From: Planctomycetota bacterium
GTDB lineage: Bacteria; Planctomycetota; SZUA-567
DNA: 9,359 nucleotides
Assembly (NCBI GenBank): GCA_020860865.1
Contig: JAJBTL010000175.1
Span: forward strand, 5,852 to 15,210
Direction of reading: 5' to 3'
In this document: positions 1 through 5,812 of the stretch, piece by piece
How the letters are laid out: each line of letters starts with the position of its first letter
Position numbering within the stretch: position 1 is the stretch's first letter
Translations under genes and position numbers: made by a program
The notes under the pieces: generated by a model
Told to the model about the DNA's origin: nothing
Database searches by the model: none
Seen by the model: the letters and a program-made list of their open reading frames with translations, nothing else

Positions 1-147
1 GTCGGCGTCCTTGTCCTCGCCCTCATCGGCGACATCATGAACCTGATGGCGGTGCCGTCGTATCCGCAGGACATCATAAAGGGCGTCATCATCATTATGG
101 CGGTGCTTCTCCAGATCTTCACGAACAGCAAGGATAAAACCGTGTAG
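1..147 (+). CDS. Sugar ABC transporter permease, C-terminal end (partial)
   Basis: Only the last 48 codons lie in the window, in frame from base 1 to the TAG at 145-147. The peptide has a hydrophobic helix, then GDIMNLMAVPSYPQDIIKG, a second hydrophobic stretch (VIIIMAVLLQ) and a short charged tail (NSKDKTV). The pattern of MNL, a Tyr, then an (I/V)KG followed by an aliphatic helix is the usual C-terminus of RbsC/XylH/AraH-type inner-membrane permeases of the carbohydrate-uptake family (BPD_transp_2). Such permeases form the membrane channel with an ATPase and a periplasmic binding protein, presumably encoded to the left. The gene ends 73 bases before deoC on the same strand with no clear terminator between, so the transporter probably shares an operon with the pentose enzymes. 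The exact sugar cannot be read from this tail; ribose, deoxyribose or a nucleoside would suit the neighbours. Confidence 0.85.
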   Translation, partial: VGVLVLALIGDIMNLMAVPSYPQDIIKGVIIIMAVLLQIFTNSKDKTV

Positions 148-220
148 CGGTTCGCGGCGTTCCCGATTTTCTTTTTCAGGCGATACACCGTTATTTTCCG
201 AAACTTTCAAAGGACCACGA

Positions 221-874
221 ATGGACAGTTCTACTCTCGCATCGTACATCGACCACACCCTTCTTAAACCCGAGGCCAGTCCGGAGCAGGTCAAAAAACT
301 CTGCCAGGAAGCCCGGCAGCACCGCTTCGCCACCGTCTGCGTCAACCCGTGGATGACCGCGTTGGCCGCCCGGGAACTGGCCGGTTCGGGCGTTGGCGTG
401 GCGGTTGTCGTCGGCTTCCCTCTCGGCGCCACCACCACGATTTCGAAGGTGATGGAGACCCGGGACGCTGTCGCCAACGGCGCCAGCGAACTCGACATGG
501 TCCTCAATGTCGGCGCCCTCAAGGCCGGCGATCTTGACTACGTCCGCAGCGACATCGCCGCCGTTGTCAAAGCCGGCGGCGCGGCCGGGGTAAAGGTGAT
601 TTTTGAAAACTGCCTCCTGACGGACACGGAAATCGTCACCGCCTGCACACTCTGCCTCGACGCCGGGGCGGCGTTTGTCAAGACGTCCACCGGGTTCTCC
701 ACCGACGGCGCCACGGTGGAACAGGTCAAACTCATGCGGGACACGGTCGGCGACGCCTGCGGCGTCAAGGCCGCCGGCGGCATCCGGGACAGGGACGCGA
801 CCCTTGCCATGATCGCCGCCGGTGCCAATCGCATCGGCACCAGCGCCGGCGTGGCCATTGTGACGGGAGCTTGA
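221..874 (+). CDS. deoC: Deoxyribose-phosphate aldolase (DERA)
   Basis: A cytosolic class I aldolase that reversibly cleaves 2-deoxy-D-ribose-5-phosphate to glyceraldehyde-3-phosphate and acetaldehyde, the last step of deoxynucleoside sugar breakdown. The 217 residues match the short bacterial DeoC form. Visible family marks are YIDHTLLKPEAS near the N-terminus (residues 9-20), ELDMVLN with Asp92, FVKTSTGF with the Schiff-base Lys154, and GVKAAGGIR with the second active-site Lys183. The C-terminal RIGTSAGVAIV phosphate-binding loop is also present. All residues expected for catalysis are there. The ATG at 221 is preceded by AAAGGA at about 209-214. The stop lies one base before the transketolase ATG, which suggests translational coupling. 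The protein ends soon after the last phosphate-loop motif, as in other short DeoC proteins, so it does not look truncated. Confidence 0.96.
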   Translation: MDSSTLASYIDHTLLKPEASPEQVKKLCQEARQHRFATVCVNPWMTALAARELAGSGVGVAVVVGFPLGATTTISKVMETRDAVANGASELDMVLNVGALKAGDLDYVRSDIAAVVKAGGAAGVKVIFENCLLTDTEIVTACTLCLDAGAAFVKTSTGFSTDGATVEQVKLMRDTVGDACGVKAAGGIRDRDATLAMIAAGANRIGTSAGVAIVTGA

Positions 875-875
875 C

Positions 876-1703
876 ATGGATGCGGAAAAACTCGCGAACC
901 TTGAAGCGGCGGCCAGAAAATCCCGGGCGGCGGCCATCCACATGATGGGATGGGCCGGCGGCGGCCACATCGGCGGCGCCTTGTCGATAATTGAAACGCT
1001 CGTCTACCTCTATTTCGAGGCGATGGACATCACGGCGGAAAACATCGCCACACCGGCCGAACGCGACCGGTTCGTCCTGTCGAAAGGCCACGCCGGTCCC
1101 GGCCTCTACGGCGTTCTCCATGCCCGGGGCTTTATCCCGGACGAATGGCTCGACACCCTGAACCAGCCCGGCACCAAACTGCCGAGCCACTGCAATATGG
1201 CGCTGACCCCCGGCGTCGACTTCACGACCGGTTCCCTCGGCCAGGGGTTTTCGGTGGCGGTTGGAATGGCGCTGGCGAACCGCATCGCCGCCCGGCCCGG
1301 CCGGGTTTACACCCTCATCGGCGACGGTGAATCGCAGGAAGGGCAGATTTGGGAATCGGCCATGTTCGCCGCCCACCAGGGTCTTGGCAACCTCGTCGCC
1401 TTCACCGACAACAACAAGCTACAACTGGACGGCGTCACCAAAGACATCCTCGCCGTCGAGGACCTCGTCGCCAAGTGGCGGGCCTTCGGCTGGTGGGCCG
1501 TCCGCATCGACGGCCACGACTTCGCCGCCATCGACCAGGCGGTGACGGCGACGGCGGACTTCCCGGCGCCGACCATGATTGTCCTGGAGACGGTGAAGTC
1601 GAAAGGGTTCGGCCCTGGCGAAAAGACGGTCAAGAACCACCATATGGCATTCACATACGAAGAGGCGGAAAAGGCCATTGCCGAACTAGGGGCCGCAAAG
1701 TAG
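876..1703 (+). CDS. Transketolase, N-terminal (ThDP-binding) subunit
   Basis: The first half of a split transketolase (275 residues), carrying the pyrophosphate-binding domain. Together with the C-terminal subunit it moves two-carbon ketol units between sugar phosphates in the non-oxidative pentose phosphate pathway. Visible motifs are GGHIGGALS (about 29-37), SKGHAGPGLY (about 69-78), GSLGQG (about 119-124), and the ThDP/metal motif running from GDGESQEGQIWE at 149-160 to the closing NN at 179-180. KNHHMAF sits near the C-terminus (253-259). There is no pyrimidine-binding domain, as expected for the two-gene form found in many bacteria and archaea. It starts one base after the deoC stop, with GGGAG at about 865-869 as ribosome binding site. 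Related split transketolases can use unusual substrates such as sulfosugars, but nothing here points to that; the deoC neighbour favours ordinary pentose phosphates. Confidence 0.95.
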   Translation: MDAEKLANLEAAARKSRAAAIHMMGWAGGGHIGGALSIIETLVYLYFEAMDITAENIATPAERDRFVLSKGHAGPGLYGVLHARGFIPDEWLDTLNQPGTKLPSHCNMALTPGVDFTTGSLGQGFSVAVGMALANRIAARPGRVYTLIGDGESQEGQIWESAMFAAHQGLGNLVAFTDNNKLQLDGVTKDILAVEDLVAKWRAFGWWAVRIDGHDFAAIDQAVTATADFPAPTMIVLETVKSKGFGPGEKTVKNHHMAFTYEEAEKAIAELGAAK

Positions 1704-1718
1704 GCGCGGCTGCGAACA

Positions 1719-1739
1719 CCGGACCGACGAGACGTCCGG
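1719..1739 (+). repeat. Hairpin in the spacer between transketolase halves
   Basis: CCGGAC at 1719-1724 and GTCCGG at 1734-1739 form a perfect 6-bp stem with a 9-base loop, starting 16 bases after the N-terminal subunit stop. No T-run follows, so it is not an intrinsic terminator as drawn. It could protect the upstream mRNA end, mark a processing site, or be chance in GC-rich DNA. Confidence 0.4.
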
Positions 1740-1780
1740 CCTCTGGTGAAGCATTCGGAACCGGTAGCAGAGGCGGTGGT

Positions 1781-1864
1781 ATGTCTTTGCCAGGCGTTCG
1801 GCCTTCCACCGACTCTATGGCATTCGGAAAACTTTCAACGCTCCATGGGAGATACCACACATGA
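1781..1864 (+). CDS. Possible 27-codon leader ORF before transketolase C-subunit
   Basis: An ATG at 1781 opens a 27-residue reading frame (begins MSLPGVRPS, ends HGRYHT) whose TGA at 1862-1864 overlaps the ATG of the next gene in an ATGA arrangement. GAGG at 1770-1773 lies 7 bases upstream as a weak ribosome binding site. Known short upstream ORFs with such overlaps can couple translation to the following gene. The peptide itself is not recognised, and the downstream gene has its own GGGAGA site at 1847-1852, so the ORF may be chance. It occupies most of a 157-base spacer that is otherwise unexplained. Confidence 0.25.
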   Translation: MSLPGVRPSTDSMAFGKLSTLHGRYHT

Positions 1865-2796
1865 GCCTTACCGTCGAATTGACGAAAAAAGACATGCGGG
1901 ACGTCTATGTCCAGGCGCTCCTCGACAGCGCCGCCGAACGAGACGACTTGGTCGTCCTCGAGGCCGACCTGACGAACTCGCACAATACCGCCCGCTTCGG
2001 CGACGCCCACCCGGGACGGCTGGTGAACTGCGGCATAACGGAAGCGAATTCGGTGTGCGTCGCGGCCGGGCTGGCCGCCAGCGGCTTCCGGCCGTTCCTC
2101 AACCTCTTCGCCTGCTTTGCCTCGCGTCGGGCCTTTGACCAGTTTTTCCTCTCCGTCAACTATGCCGGCCAAAACGTCAAACTGGTCGGCAGCGACCCGG
2201 GCGTCCTGTCCCAGTACAACGGCGGTTCCCACTGCGCCCTCGAGGACATCGCCATGATGCGGGCCGTCCCCGGTCTCATTGTAGTTGAACCGTCGGACAC
2301 CGTGTCCCTCTACCACCTGACCCGGCAACTGGCCGACTGCGACCGCCCGGCCTACCTCCGCCTGCACCGGAAGGGCGGTGCCGCCGTCTACGGTGTGGAC
2401 GAGGAGTTCAGCCTCGGGAAGGGCAAGGTCGTCGCCGACGGCACCGACGTCACCCTCATTTCCGCCGGCCACATCATGCTGGCAGCGGCATTGGAGGCGC
2501 GGGACAAACTGGCGGCGGTCGGAATCTCGGCGGCGGTCCTGGACATCCTGACCATCCAGCCCCTCGACGAGGAATTGGTCCTCCGCTATGCCAAAGCCAC
2601 CGGCGCTGTCGTCACCTGCGAAAACGCCCACCGGGCCGGCGGCCTCGGCGGCGCCGTTGCCGAACTCCTCGCCCGCGAACACCCGACACGGATGCGCATG
2701 GTCGGCGTGGATTGTTTTGGCGAGGTCGGGACAGTCGCGTCCCTCATGAAGGACTTTGGCCTAACCGCCGACGACATTGTCAAAGCGGCGCTTTAG
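1861..2796 (+). CDS. Transketolase, C-terminal subunit
   Basis: The second half of the split transketolase (311 residues): an N-terminal pyrimidine-binding domain (about 1-170) followed by the transketolase C domain (about 185-311). GITEANSVCVAAGLA holds Glu61, the catalytic glutamate that activates thiamine diphosphate. PFLNLFACFASRRAFDQ and the GGSHCALEDIAMMRAVP stretch (His124, Glu128) follow the family pattern, as do the later SAGHIM, ILTIQPLD and NAHRAGGLGGAVAE blocks of the C domain. The ATG at 1861 has GGGAGA at 1847-1852. Unusually for split transketolases, 157 bases separate it from the first half. Fifty bases after the stop comes a strong terminator, so this is the last gene of the pentose operon. 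Confidence 0.95.
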   Translation: MSLTVELTKKDMRDVYVQALLDSAAERDDLVVLEADLTNSHNTARFGDAHPGRLVNCGITEANSVCVAAGLAASGFRPFLNLFACFASRRAFDQFFLSVNYAGQNVKLVGSDPGVLSQYNGGSHCALEDIAMMRAVPGLIVVEPSDTVSLYHLTRQLADCDRPAYLRLHRKGGAAVYGVDEEFSLGKGKVVADGTDVTLISAGHIMLAAALEARDKLAAVGISAAVLDILTIQPLDEELVLRYAKATGAVVTCENAHRAGGLGGAVAELLAREHPTRMRMVGVDCFGEVGTVASLMKDFGLTADDIVKAAL

Positions 2797-2845
2797 CTTC
2801 TGTAGGATGTTGGTCGGCAGCGATACAATGCAAAACCCAATAAAG

Positions 2846-2878
2846 AAAACCGCGATCCATTGGGTCGCGGTTTTTTTT
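2846..2878 (+). terminator. Intrinsic terminator of the pentose operon
   Basis: Bases 2846-2858 (AAAACCGCGATCC) pair with 2862-2874 around an ATT loop: 13 bp with a single G-U pair. A run of eight T (2871-2878) begins within the stem foot. Since the left arm starts with AAAA and a further A-rich stretch precedes it, the structure could also stop transcription arriving on the minus strand, though that side is weaker (TTTTCTTT). Confidence 0.93.
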
Positions 2879-2888
2879 GGACGGGCGG

Positions 2889-2927
2889 TTAATAAAAATG
2901 ACCGACCTCAACGAATGAGGTCGGTCA
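2889..2927 (-). terminator. Intrinsic terminator for minus-strand transcription
   Basis: TGACCGACCTCA (2899-2910) and TGAGGTCGGTCA (2916-2927) form a perfect 12-bp stem with a 5-base loop. On the minus strand the hairpin is followed at once by TTTTTATTAA (2898-2889). There is no T-run on the plus side, so it terminates minus-strand transcripts, most simply the rplU-rpmA mRNA. It sits 11 bases from the pentose-operon terminator, so the two units converge here. Confidence 0.9.
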
Positions 2928-3143
2928 CATGGTGTGGTGGTGTACTACTCGGAATTCTTGGATACTGCCTTGATCATTTAGCGTGATTCGGGAGATGCCA
3001 ATACTACCGGCATACTTCAGCACTCGACACCATGGTAACGGCCACGGGCTTTATTGAAACGCACATGGGCCGTCCGAAGACACGCACCGGTGGAAAACAC
3101 GATGCCGTCATCCGTAAAAAACATCCTGCAGCGCTGTCTCGAC
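2928..3143 (-). other. Non-coding stretch downstream of rpmA
   Basis: These 216 bases lie between the rpmA stop and the terminator and hold no recognisable gene. CATGGTGT (2928-2935) and ACACCATG (3027-3034) are an 8-bp inverted repeat enclosing about 90 bases, and ATGCC/GGCAT (2995-2999, 3009-3013) forms a small inner stem. On the minus strand, TTGGCA (3001-2996) and AATGAT (2978-2973) are 17 bases apart and resemble a sigma-70 promoter. A transcript from there would be about 75 nt long and end at the terminator at 2889-2927. It may be only a long 3' UTR. Confidence 0.35.
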
Positions 3144-3401
3144 TCAGACCTGGACCGGCAGTTTTTCGACATGGATTTTCCGCTTGGTCATCTCGAATTT
3201 GACCACGCCTTCGGTGAGGGCGAACAGGGTGAAATCCTTGCCCTGACCGACGCCTTGACCGGGGTGGAAGCGGTTGCCCTTCTGACGGACAATGATGGTG
3301 CCGGGCGTGACCAATTCGCCACTGAAGCGTTTGACGCCACGGTATTTCGGTTTGGAATCGCGCCCGTTACGGCTACTGCCCTGACCGACTTTATGTGCCA
3401 T
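3144..3401 (-). CDS. rpmA: 50S ribosomal protein L27
   Basis: L27 is a component of the large ribosomal subunit whose N-terminal tail reaches toward the peptidyl-transferase centre. The 85-residue length is typical. The protein opens MAHKVGQGSSRNGRDSKPKY and continues with GVKRFSGE, TIIVRQKGNRFHPG, GVGQGKDFTLFAL and GVVKFE, the full L27 sequence order. It lacks the cleavable N-terminal extension ending in a Phe-Phe type site seen in Firmicutes, since the mature AHK start comes directly after Met. AAAGGAG at 3414-3408 lies 6 bases before the ATG. It follows rplU after 125 bases on the minus strand. The usual next gene, the GTPase obg, is absent: the stretch to the terminator at 2889-2927 is non-coding. 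Confidence 0.97.
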   Translation of the reverse strand: MAHKVGQGSSRNGRDSKPKYRGVKRFSGELVTPGTIIVRQKGNRFHPGQGVGQGKDFTLFALTEGVVKFEMTKRKIHVEKLPVQV

Positions 3402-3526
3402 GACAAACTCCTTTACTTATGTATATTCACCTGTCGCCGCCGATTCGGGTACCCTTCCCGGCTCTCGGCCACGACTGCGCAGCGGAAATCATTCCCGGTA
3501 AACCGCCGGACAATGCCATTCAATGA
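3402..3526 (-). other. rplU-rpmA spacer
   Basis: The 125 bases between the L21 stop and the L27 start contain no convincing gene. A 30-codon frame (3519-3427, minus strand) begins 8 bases after the rplU stop but lacks a ribosome binding site and is not recognised. In Firmicutes this position holds the gene for the cysteine protease Prp that trims L27. The spacer is too short for it and the L27 here needs no trimming. The end nearest rpmA contains its AAAGGAG site. Confidence 0.4.
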
Positions 3527-3847
3527 CTAGGCATTAATGCCGGTGATCTCGACCTGGTGGTAGCGCTGACGGTGGCCCTTGGTGGTCATGCTGTCTTTGC
3601 GGCGACGGAAAAAGACGGCGCGGGTTTTTTCGCCCTTGACTTCTTTCAGGACCTTGGCCGTGACGGTGGCGCCTTCGACCTTCGGGGTGCCAATGGTGGA
3701 ATTTTCGCCATCGACAATCATGAGGACGTCGTCAAAAGTGACATCCAGCCCTTCCTCGGCGGAGGCGAGAAGTTCGACATCAATGACATCGCCGGTACTG
3801 ACGATGACCTGCTTGCCGCCGGTGCGAATTACAGCTTGGGTGGCCAT
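3527..3847 (-). CDS. rplU: 50S ribosomal protein L21
   Basis: L21 binds 23S rRNA (and contacts L20) in the large subunit. The protein has 106 residues, a normal length. Family marks are AVIRTGGKQVIVSTGDVIDVE at the start, then VDGENSTIGTPKVEGATVTAKVL, and the basic C-terminal block with FFRRRKDSMTTKGHRQRYHQVEITGI. That last part matches the classic L21 signature of Lys/Arg-rich residues followed by GHRQ.YT.V.I..I. AGGAG at 3857-3853 lies 5 bases before the ATG. It is the first gene of the rplU-rpmA pair, with a candidate promoter at 3956-3928 and a terminator-like hairpin in the leader. Confidence 0.97.
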   Translation of the reverse strand: MATQAVIRTGGKQVIVSTGDVIDVELLASAEEGLDVTFDDVLMIVDGENSTIGTPKVEGATVTAKVLKEVKGEKTRAVFFRRRKDSMTTKGHRQRYHQVEITGINA

Positions 3848-3876
3848 TGCTGCTCCTGGATAACCTGGTTTTCAAC

Positions 3877-3910
3877 AAAAATGATCGGCGAGGGCCAAGG
3901 GCCTTCGCCG
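3877..3910 (-). promoter_or_regulatory. Terminator-like hairpin in the rplU leader (possible attenuator)
   Basis: On the minus strand CGGCGA (3910-3905) pairs with TCGCCG (3891-3886), and GGCC pairs with GGCC inside (3903-3900 with 3896-3893), leaving one A/C mismatch and a 3-base loop. Four bases after the stem comes TTTTT (3881-3877). The structure lies 30 bases upstream of the rplU ATG and downstream of the candidate promoter, so a terminating form would cut the operon off before translation. Autogenous leader regulation is known for several ribosomal protein operons, including L21 leaders; similarity to those families was not tested. Alternatively it ends a transcript from the amylase gene upstream. 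Confidence 0.55.
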
Positions 3911-3927
3911 AGGATACCGAAGGGAAT

Positions 3928-3956
3928 AGTATACGGCTGTCCCGGATCATTTCCAG
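3928..3956 (-). promoter_or_regulatory. Candidate sigma-70 promoter for rplU-rpmA
   Basis: Minus-strand TATACT (3933-3928) is a good -10 box (5 of 6 to TATAAT). TGGAAA (3955-3950), 16 bases upstream, is a weak -35. A start near 3921 would give a leader of about 75 nt containing the hairpin at 3910-3886. Confidence 0.4.
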
Positions 3957-3957
3957 C

Positions 3958-3990
3958 AAAAAAACTGATAATTCGTAAAATATCTGTTTT
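3958..3990 (-). terminator. Weak AT-rich terminator-like hairpin after the GH13 gene
   Basis: Bases 3981-3990 and 3961-3970 form AAAAC/GTTTT plus GATA/TATC stems with one mismatch and a 10-base loop. On the minus strand seven T (3964-3958) close it. Placed 134 bases after the amylase stop and upstream of the rplU promoter, it would suit ending the amylase transcript, but the stem is AT-rich and energetically weak. Confidence 0.3.
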
Positions 3991-4123
3991 CCCACGGACA
4001 TGTCGCATCCAGGCCTGGTGGCCGGCGTGTAAGTGCCTCCCTATCGGTCCCTTTTACATTCTATACATGCTGGTATATCGCCCCTCGGGCACGTCTCGCG
4101 ACTACTCATGGCGGCTGTTATTA

Positions 4124-5413
4124 TCAATACAGTCGGAACGCCACCGCGCCGTAGCGGTTGAGGCGCAGCTTTTCCGCCTGCATCGGGACGCGGACATTGG
4201 CTGCCGAGGTCGGCTTGTACGGGCTCAGGTGCGCCCGGTTCATCAGGTCCGGGAGGTGGACGTGCTGTTCGTCGCCGGAGCGGTTAAAGAGGATAAGCCC
4301 GGCTTCCTTCCCGTCCAGGGTGGTCTTCCTGAGCGCCAGCAGGTTGTCGTTTCCGGCGTCGATGCGTTCGACACGGTTGTCTTCGGCAAAGATGCGGTGG
4401 CCGCGCTTTAAGGAGTTGACTTCCCGGATATAATCGGTGAGGTCGTAGTTGGCGCCTTCGTAGTCGTGCGGCCGGGTCGAGACGACATGCGGCTTTTTCA
4501 TGAATCCGTATTCGAATCCGAGCAGGATAAGGACGCCACTGGAGACGAGGGCGGTCATGAGATAGTGCTGTTTTATCCTGTCCAGATCGCGCTGCCATTC
4601 ATCGGCCAGGCGCTGGGTGTCGTGGGACTCCGGGAAGCAGATGGACGACACCTTGCCCTCGCCCATGCGGAGCTGGTCGGGGAACCAGTCCTGGCGGTAA
4701 TCCCACCATTTGCCTGAGTTGAAGACAAAGTCGTGACCGGCCCGGGCCAGGTCGATGGTCTGTTCCATCGGGCAGCCGAGGGATTCGGCAAAGAACCGGC
4801 ATTCCGGGTATTTCGACTTGCTCCGTTCAATTATCATCCGCCAGAGATCGTTCGGGATCTGGTAGGCGGCGTCGCAGCGGAAGCCGCGCACACCGCAGGA
4901 CAGGTACATTTCCACCACTTTCCACCAGTATTCCCAGAGGTTGTTCCGGTCGGACGAATGGGCGTTGTCGATTTCGTTCAAGTCGCCCCAGGTGACATAA
5001 CCGCCCGGCGCCTGGTCGTCCTTGGTGCCGGGGTTTTTGATTGAGCCGTCGTCGTTGGTTTTATACCAGTTCCGGTGATCGCGGGTCAGGGGATTGTCAT
5101 AAGCGGTGTGGTTGATGACCAGGTCGACCATAACCTCGGCGCCCATTTCGCGGCATTCCGAGACAAAGGTGGTGAGGCGGCCCTTCTGCGCGTCAAAGGA
5201 GTCGTACGGGAAGAAAGCCGGGTTGAACTGGAAATAATCCCTTATTGCATATAGACTTCCCGATGCGCCGGTCAGGTGGATGGGGTTTATGAATATCCAG
5301 TTGAACCCCATTTCGACCGCCCGTTCGACATGGGCCAGCCAATTGTCGCATTCCCCCAGGAGGGACGGGAAGATATTGTATATAAAGGGGATTTCACTTT
5401 TCCGTGCTTCCAT
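4124..5413 (-). CDS. Alpha-amylase family (GH13) glycoside hydrolase or transglycosylase
   Basis: A 429-residue enzyme of the (beta/alpha)8 GH13 family, acting on alpha-glucosidic bonds in starch, glycogen or maltodextrin-like substrates. All GH13 regions are visible: region I DLVINH (97-102), region V GDLNEID (143-149), region II GFRCD with nucleophile Asp181, region III FFAES with acid/base Glu210, and region IV ESHD with transition-state Asp265. A short beta-sandwich-like C-terminal domain follows (about 345-429, including GLILFNRSGDEQ). No signal peptide is seen, so it is probably cytosolic. The opening FIYNIFPSLLG, the INPIH motif and the overall order recall GlgE-type maltosyltransferases, but it is shorter and lacks their long N-terminal domains; the specificity is therefore left open. 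GGAGG at 5424-5420 lies 6 bases before the ATG and decides the start. The gene stands alone on the minus strand with no glycogen gene visible beside it. Confidence 0.9.
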   Translation of the reverse strand: MEARKSEIPFIYNIFPSLLGECDNWLAHVERAVEMGFNWIFINPIHLTGASGSLYAIRDYFQFNPAFFPYDSFDAQKGRLTTFVSECREMGAEVMVDLVINHTAYDNPLTRDHRNWYKTNDDGSIKNPGTKDDQAPGGYVTWGDLNEIDNAHSSDRNNLWEYWWKVVEMYLSCGVRGFRCDAAYQIPNDLWRMIIERSKSKYPECRFFAESLGCPMEQTIDLARAGHDFVFNSGKWWDYRQDWFPDQLRMGEGKVSSICFPESHDTQRLADEWQRDLDRIKQHYLMTALVSSGVLILLGFEYGFMKKPHVVSTRPHDYEGANYDLTDYIREVNSLKRGHRIFAEDNRVERIDAGNDNLLALRKTTLDGKEAGLILFNRSGDEQHVHLPDLMNRAHLSPYKPTSAANVRVPMQAEKLRLNRYGAVAFRLY

Positions 5414-5459
5414 GCCTGGCCTCCAAATCGGTTAAACCATATAACTCCATCCATTCCCC

Positions 5460-5488
5460 ACTCTACCGAAAACAGGGTATCGGCACAA
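5460..5488 (-). promoter_or_regulatory. Possible promoter for the GH13 gene
   Basis: Minus-strand TTGTGC (5488-5483) and TAGAGT (5465-5460) are exactly 17 bases apart, 47 bases upstream of the amylase ATG. The boxes match the sigma-70 consensus only in part (3 of 6 and 4 of 6), so the spacing and placement carry most of the weight. Confidence 0.3.
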
Positions 5489-5757
5489 GAGAGGAGTTGG
5501 TGGCCCGTGCCAGCCGCGTCATGGCTGTCCATTCCGCCCAGCCGTTCAAAAGTCCATCAAAACGGCAAAAAAACCTCGAATAACGTAATTCCTGACATCA
5601 CCGTGCCCTAGAAATTCTCCGGGCCATTCCTGTCCGATAAATTTCAACAAAAACCGTAAAAAGGCGCGAGAAACTGTCCGGAAGGGCCGATAAGTCGGAA
5701 AGAGCATTTTTAATCGGACGCCGGGCGGTGGCATTACGTCGTTTCGCACCACCGGAA

Positions 5758-5763
5758 TATAAA
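5758..5763 (+). promoter_or_regulatory. Possible -10 box for the autotransporter gene
   Basis: TATAAA is a good -10 element. No good -35 sits 16-18 bases upstream (TTACGT at 5734-5739 is the closest), so another factor may be needed. The direct repeat TCGCACCAC flanks the element on both sides (5744-5752 and 5782-5790), a position that would suit a regulator. A start near 5770 would place the GCGATT/AATCGC hairpin at the very 5' end of the mRNA. Confidence 0.3.
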
Positions 5764-5797
5764 CGAACCGCGATTGGGGAATCGCACCACGAAAATG

Positions 5798-5812
5798 GGA
5801 GGAATTACGGTG
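5798..5812 (+). promoter_or_regulatory. Upstream in-frame SD and GTG start (alternative start)
   Basis: GGGAGGA at 5798-5804 stands 5 bases before a GTG at 5810 that is in frame with the autotransporter. Starting here adds 25 residues (beginning MNAYLRLLKRG if GTG is read as Met) before the signal peptide. Some large autotransporters have such extended signal peptides. The second SD (AAGGAGGTGA at 5873-5882) with ATG 5885 is stronger, so the upstream start is an alternative only. Confidence 0.35.

Noticed and set aside
191..970. Long minus-strand frame opposite deoC
   Set aside because: The deoC frame on the plus strand has all family motifs. The opposite frame is a GC-rich shadow without a ribosome binding site or recognisable domain.
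1651..2682. 343-codon minus-strand frame opposite the transketolase C subunit
   Set aside because: It is antisense to a clear transketolase gene and low in recognisable motifs, an effect of high GC at the third codon position.
2777..2986. 69-codon plus-strand frame after the transketolase
   Set aside because: It runs through both terminator hairpins and has no ribosome binding site.
2928..3034. tRNA-like appearance (ACACCA near an inverted repeat)
   Set aside because: No T-loop GTTCRANNC, no anticodon arm and no 7-bp acceptor stem with 3' CCA could be built on either strand.
3017..3124. 35-codon minus-strand frame after rpmA (begins MFFTDDGIVF)
   Set aside because: It has only a poor ribosome binding site and no recognised family. 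Its length is within chance expectation.
3427..3519. 30-codon minus-strand frame between rplU and rpmA
   Set aside because: It starts 8 bases after the rplU stop but has no ribosome binding site and is far too short to be the L27-processing protease Prp.
3054..3530. 158-codon plus-strand frame over rpmA
   Set aside because: It is the antisense shadow of L27, whose protein sequence is unmistakable.
5287..5532. 81-codon minus-strand frame overlapping the GH13 start
   Set aside because: It is in another frame, and the GGAGG site at 5424-5420 fits the GH13 ATG at 5413.
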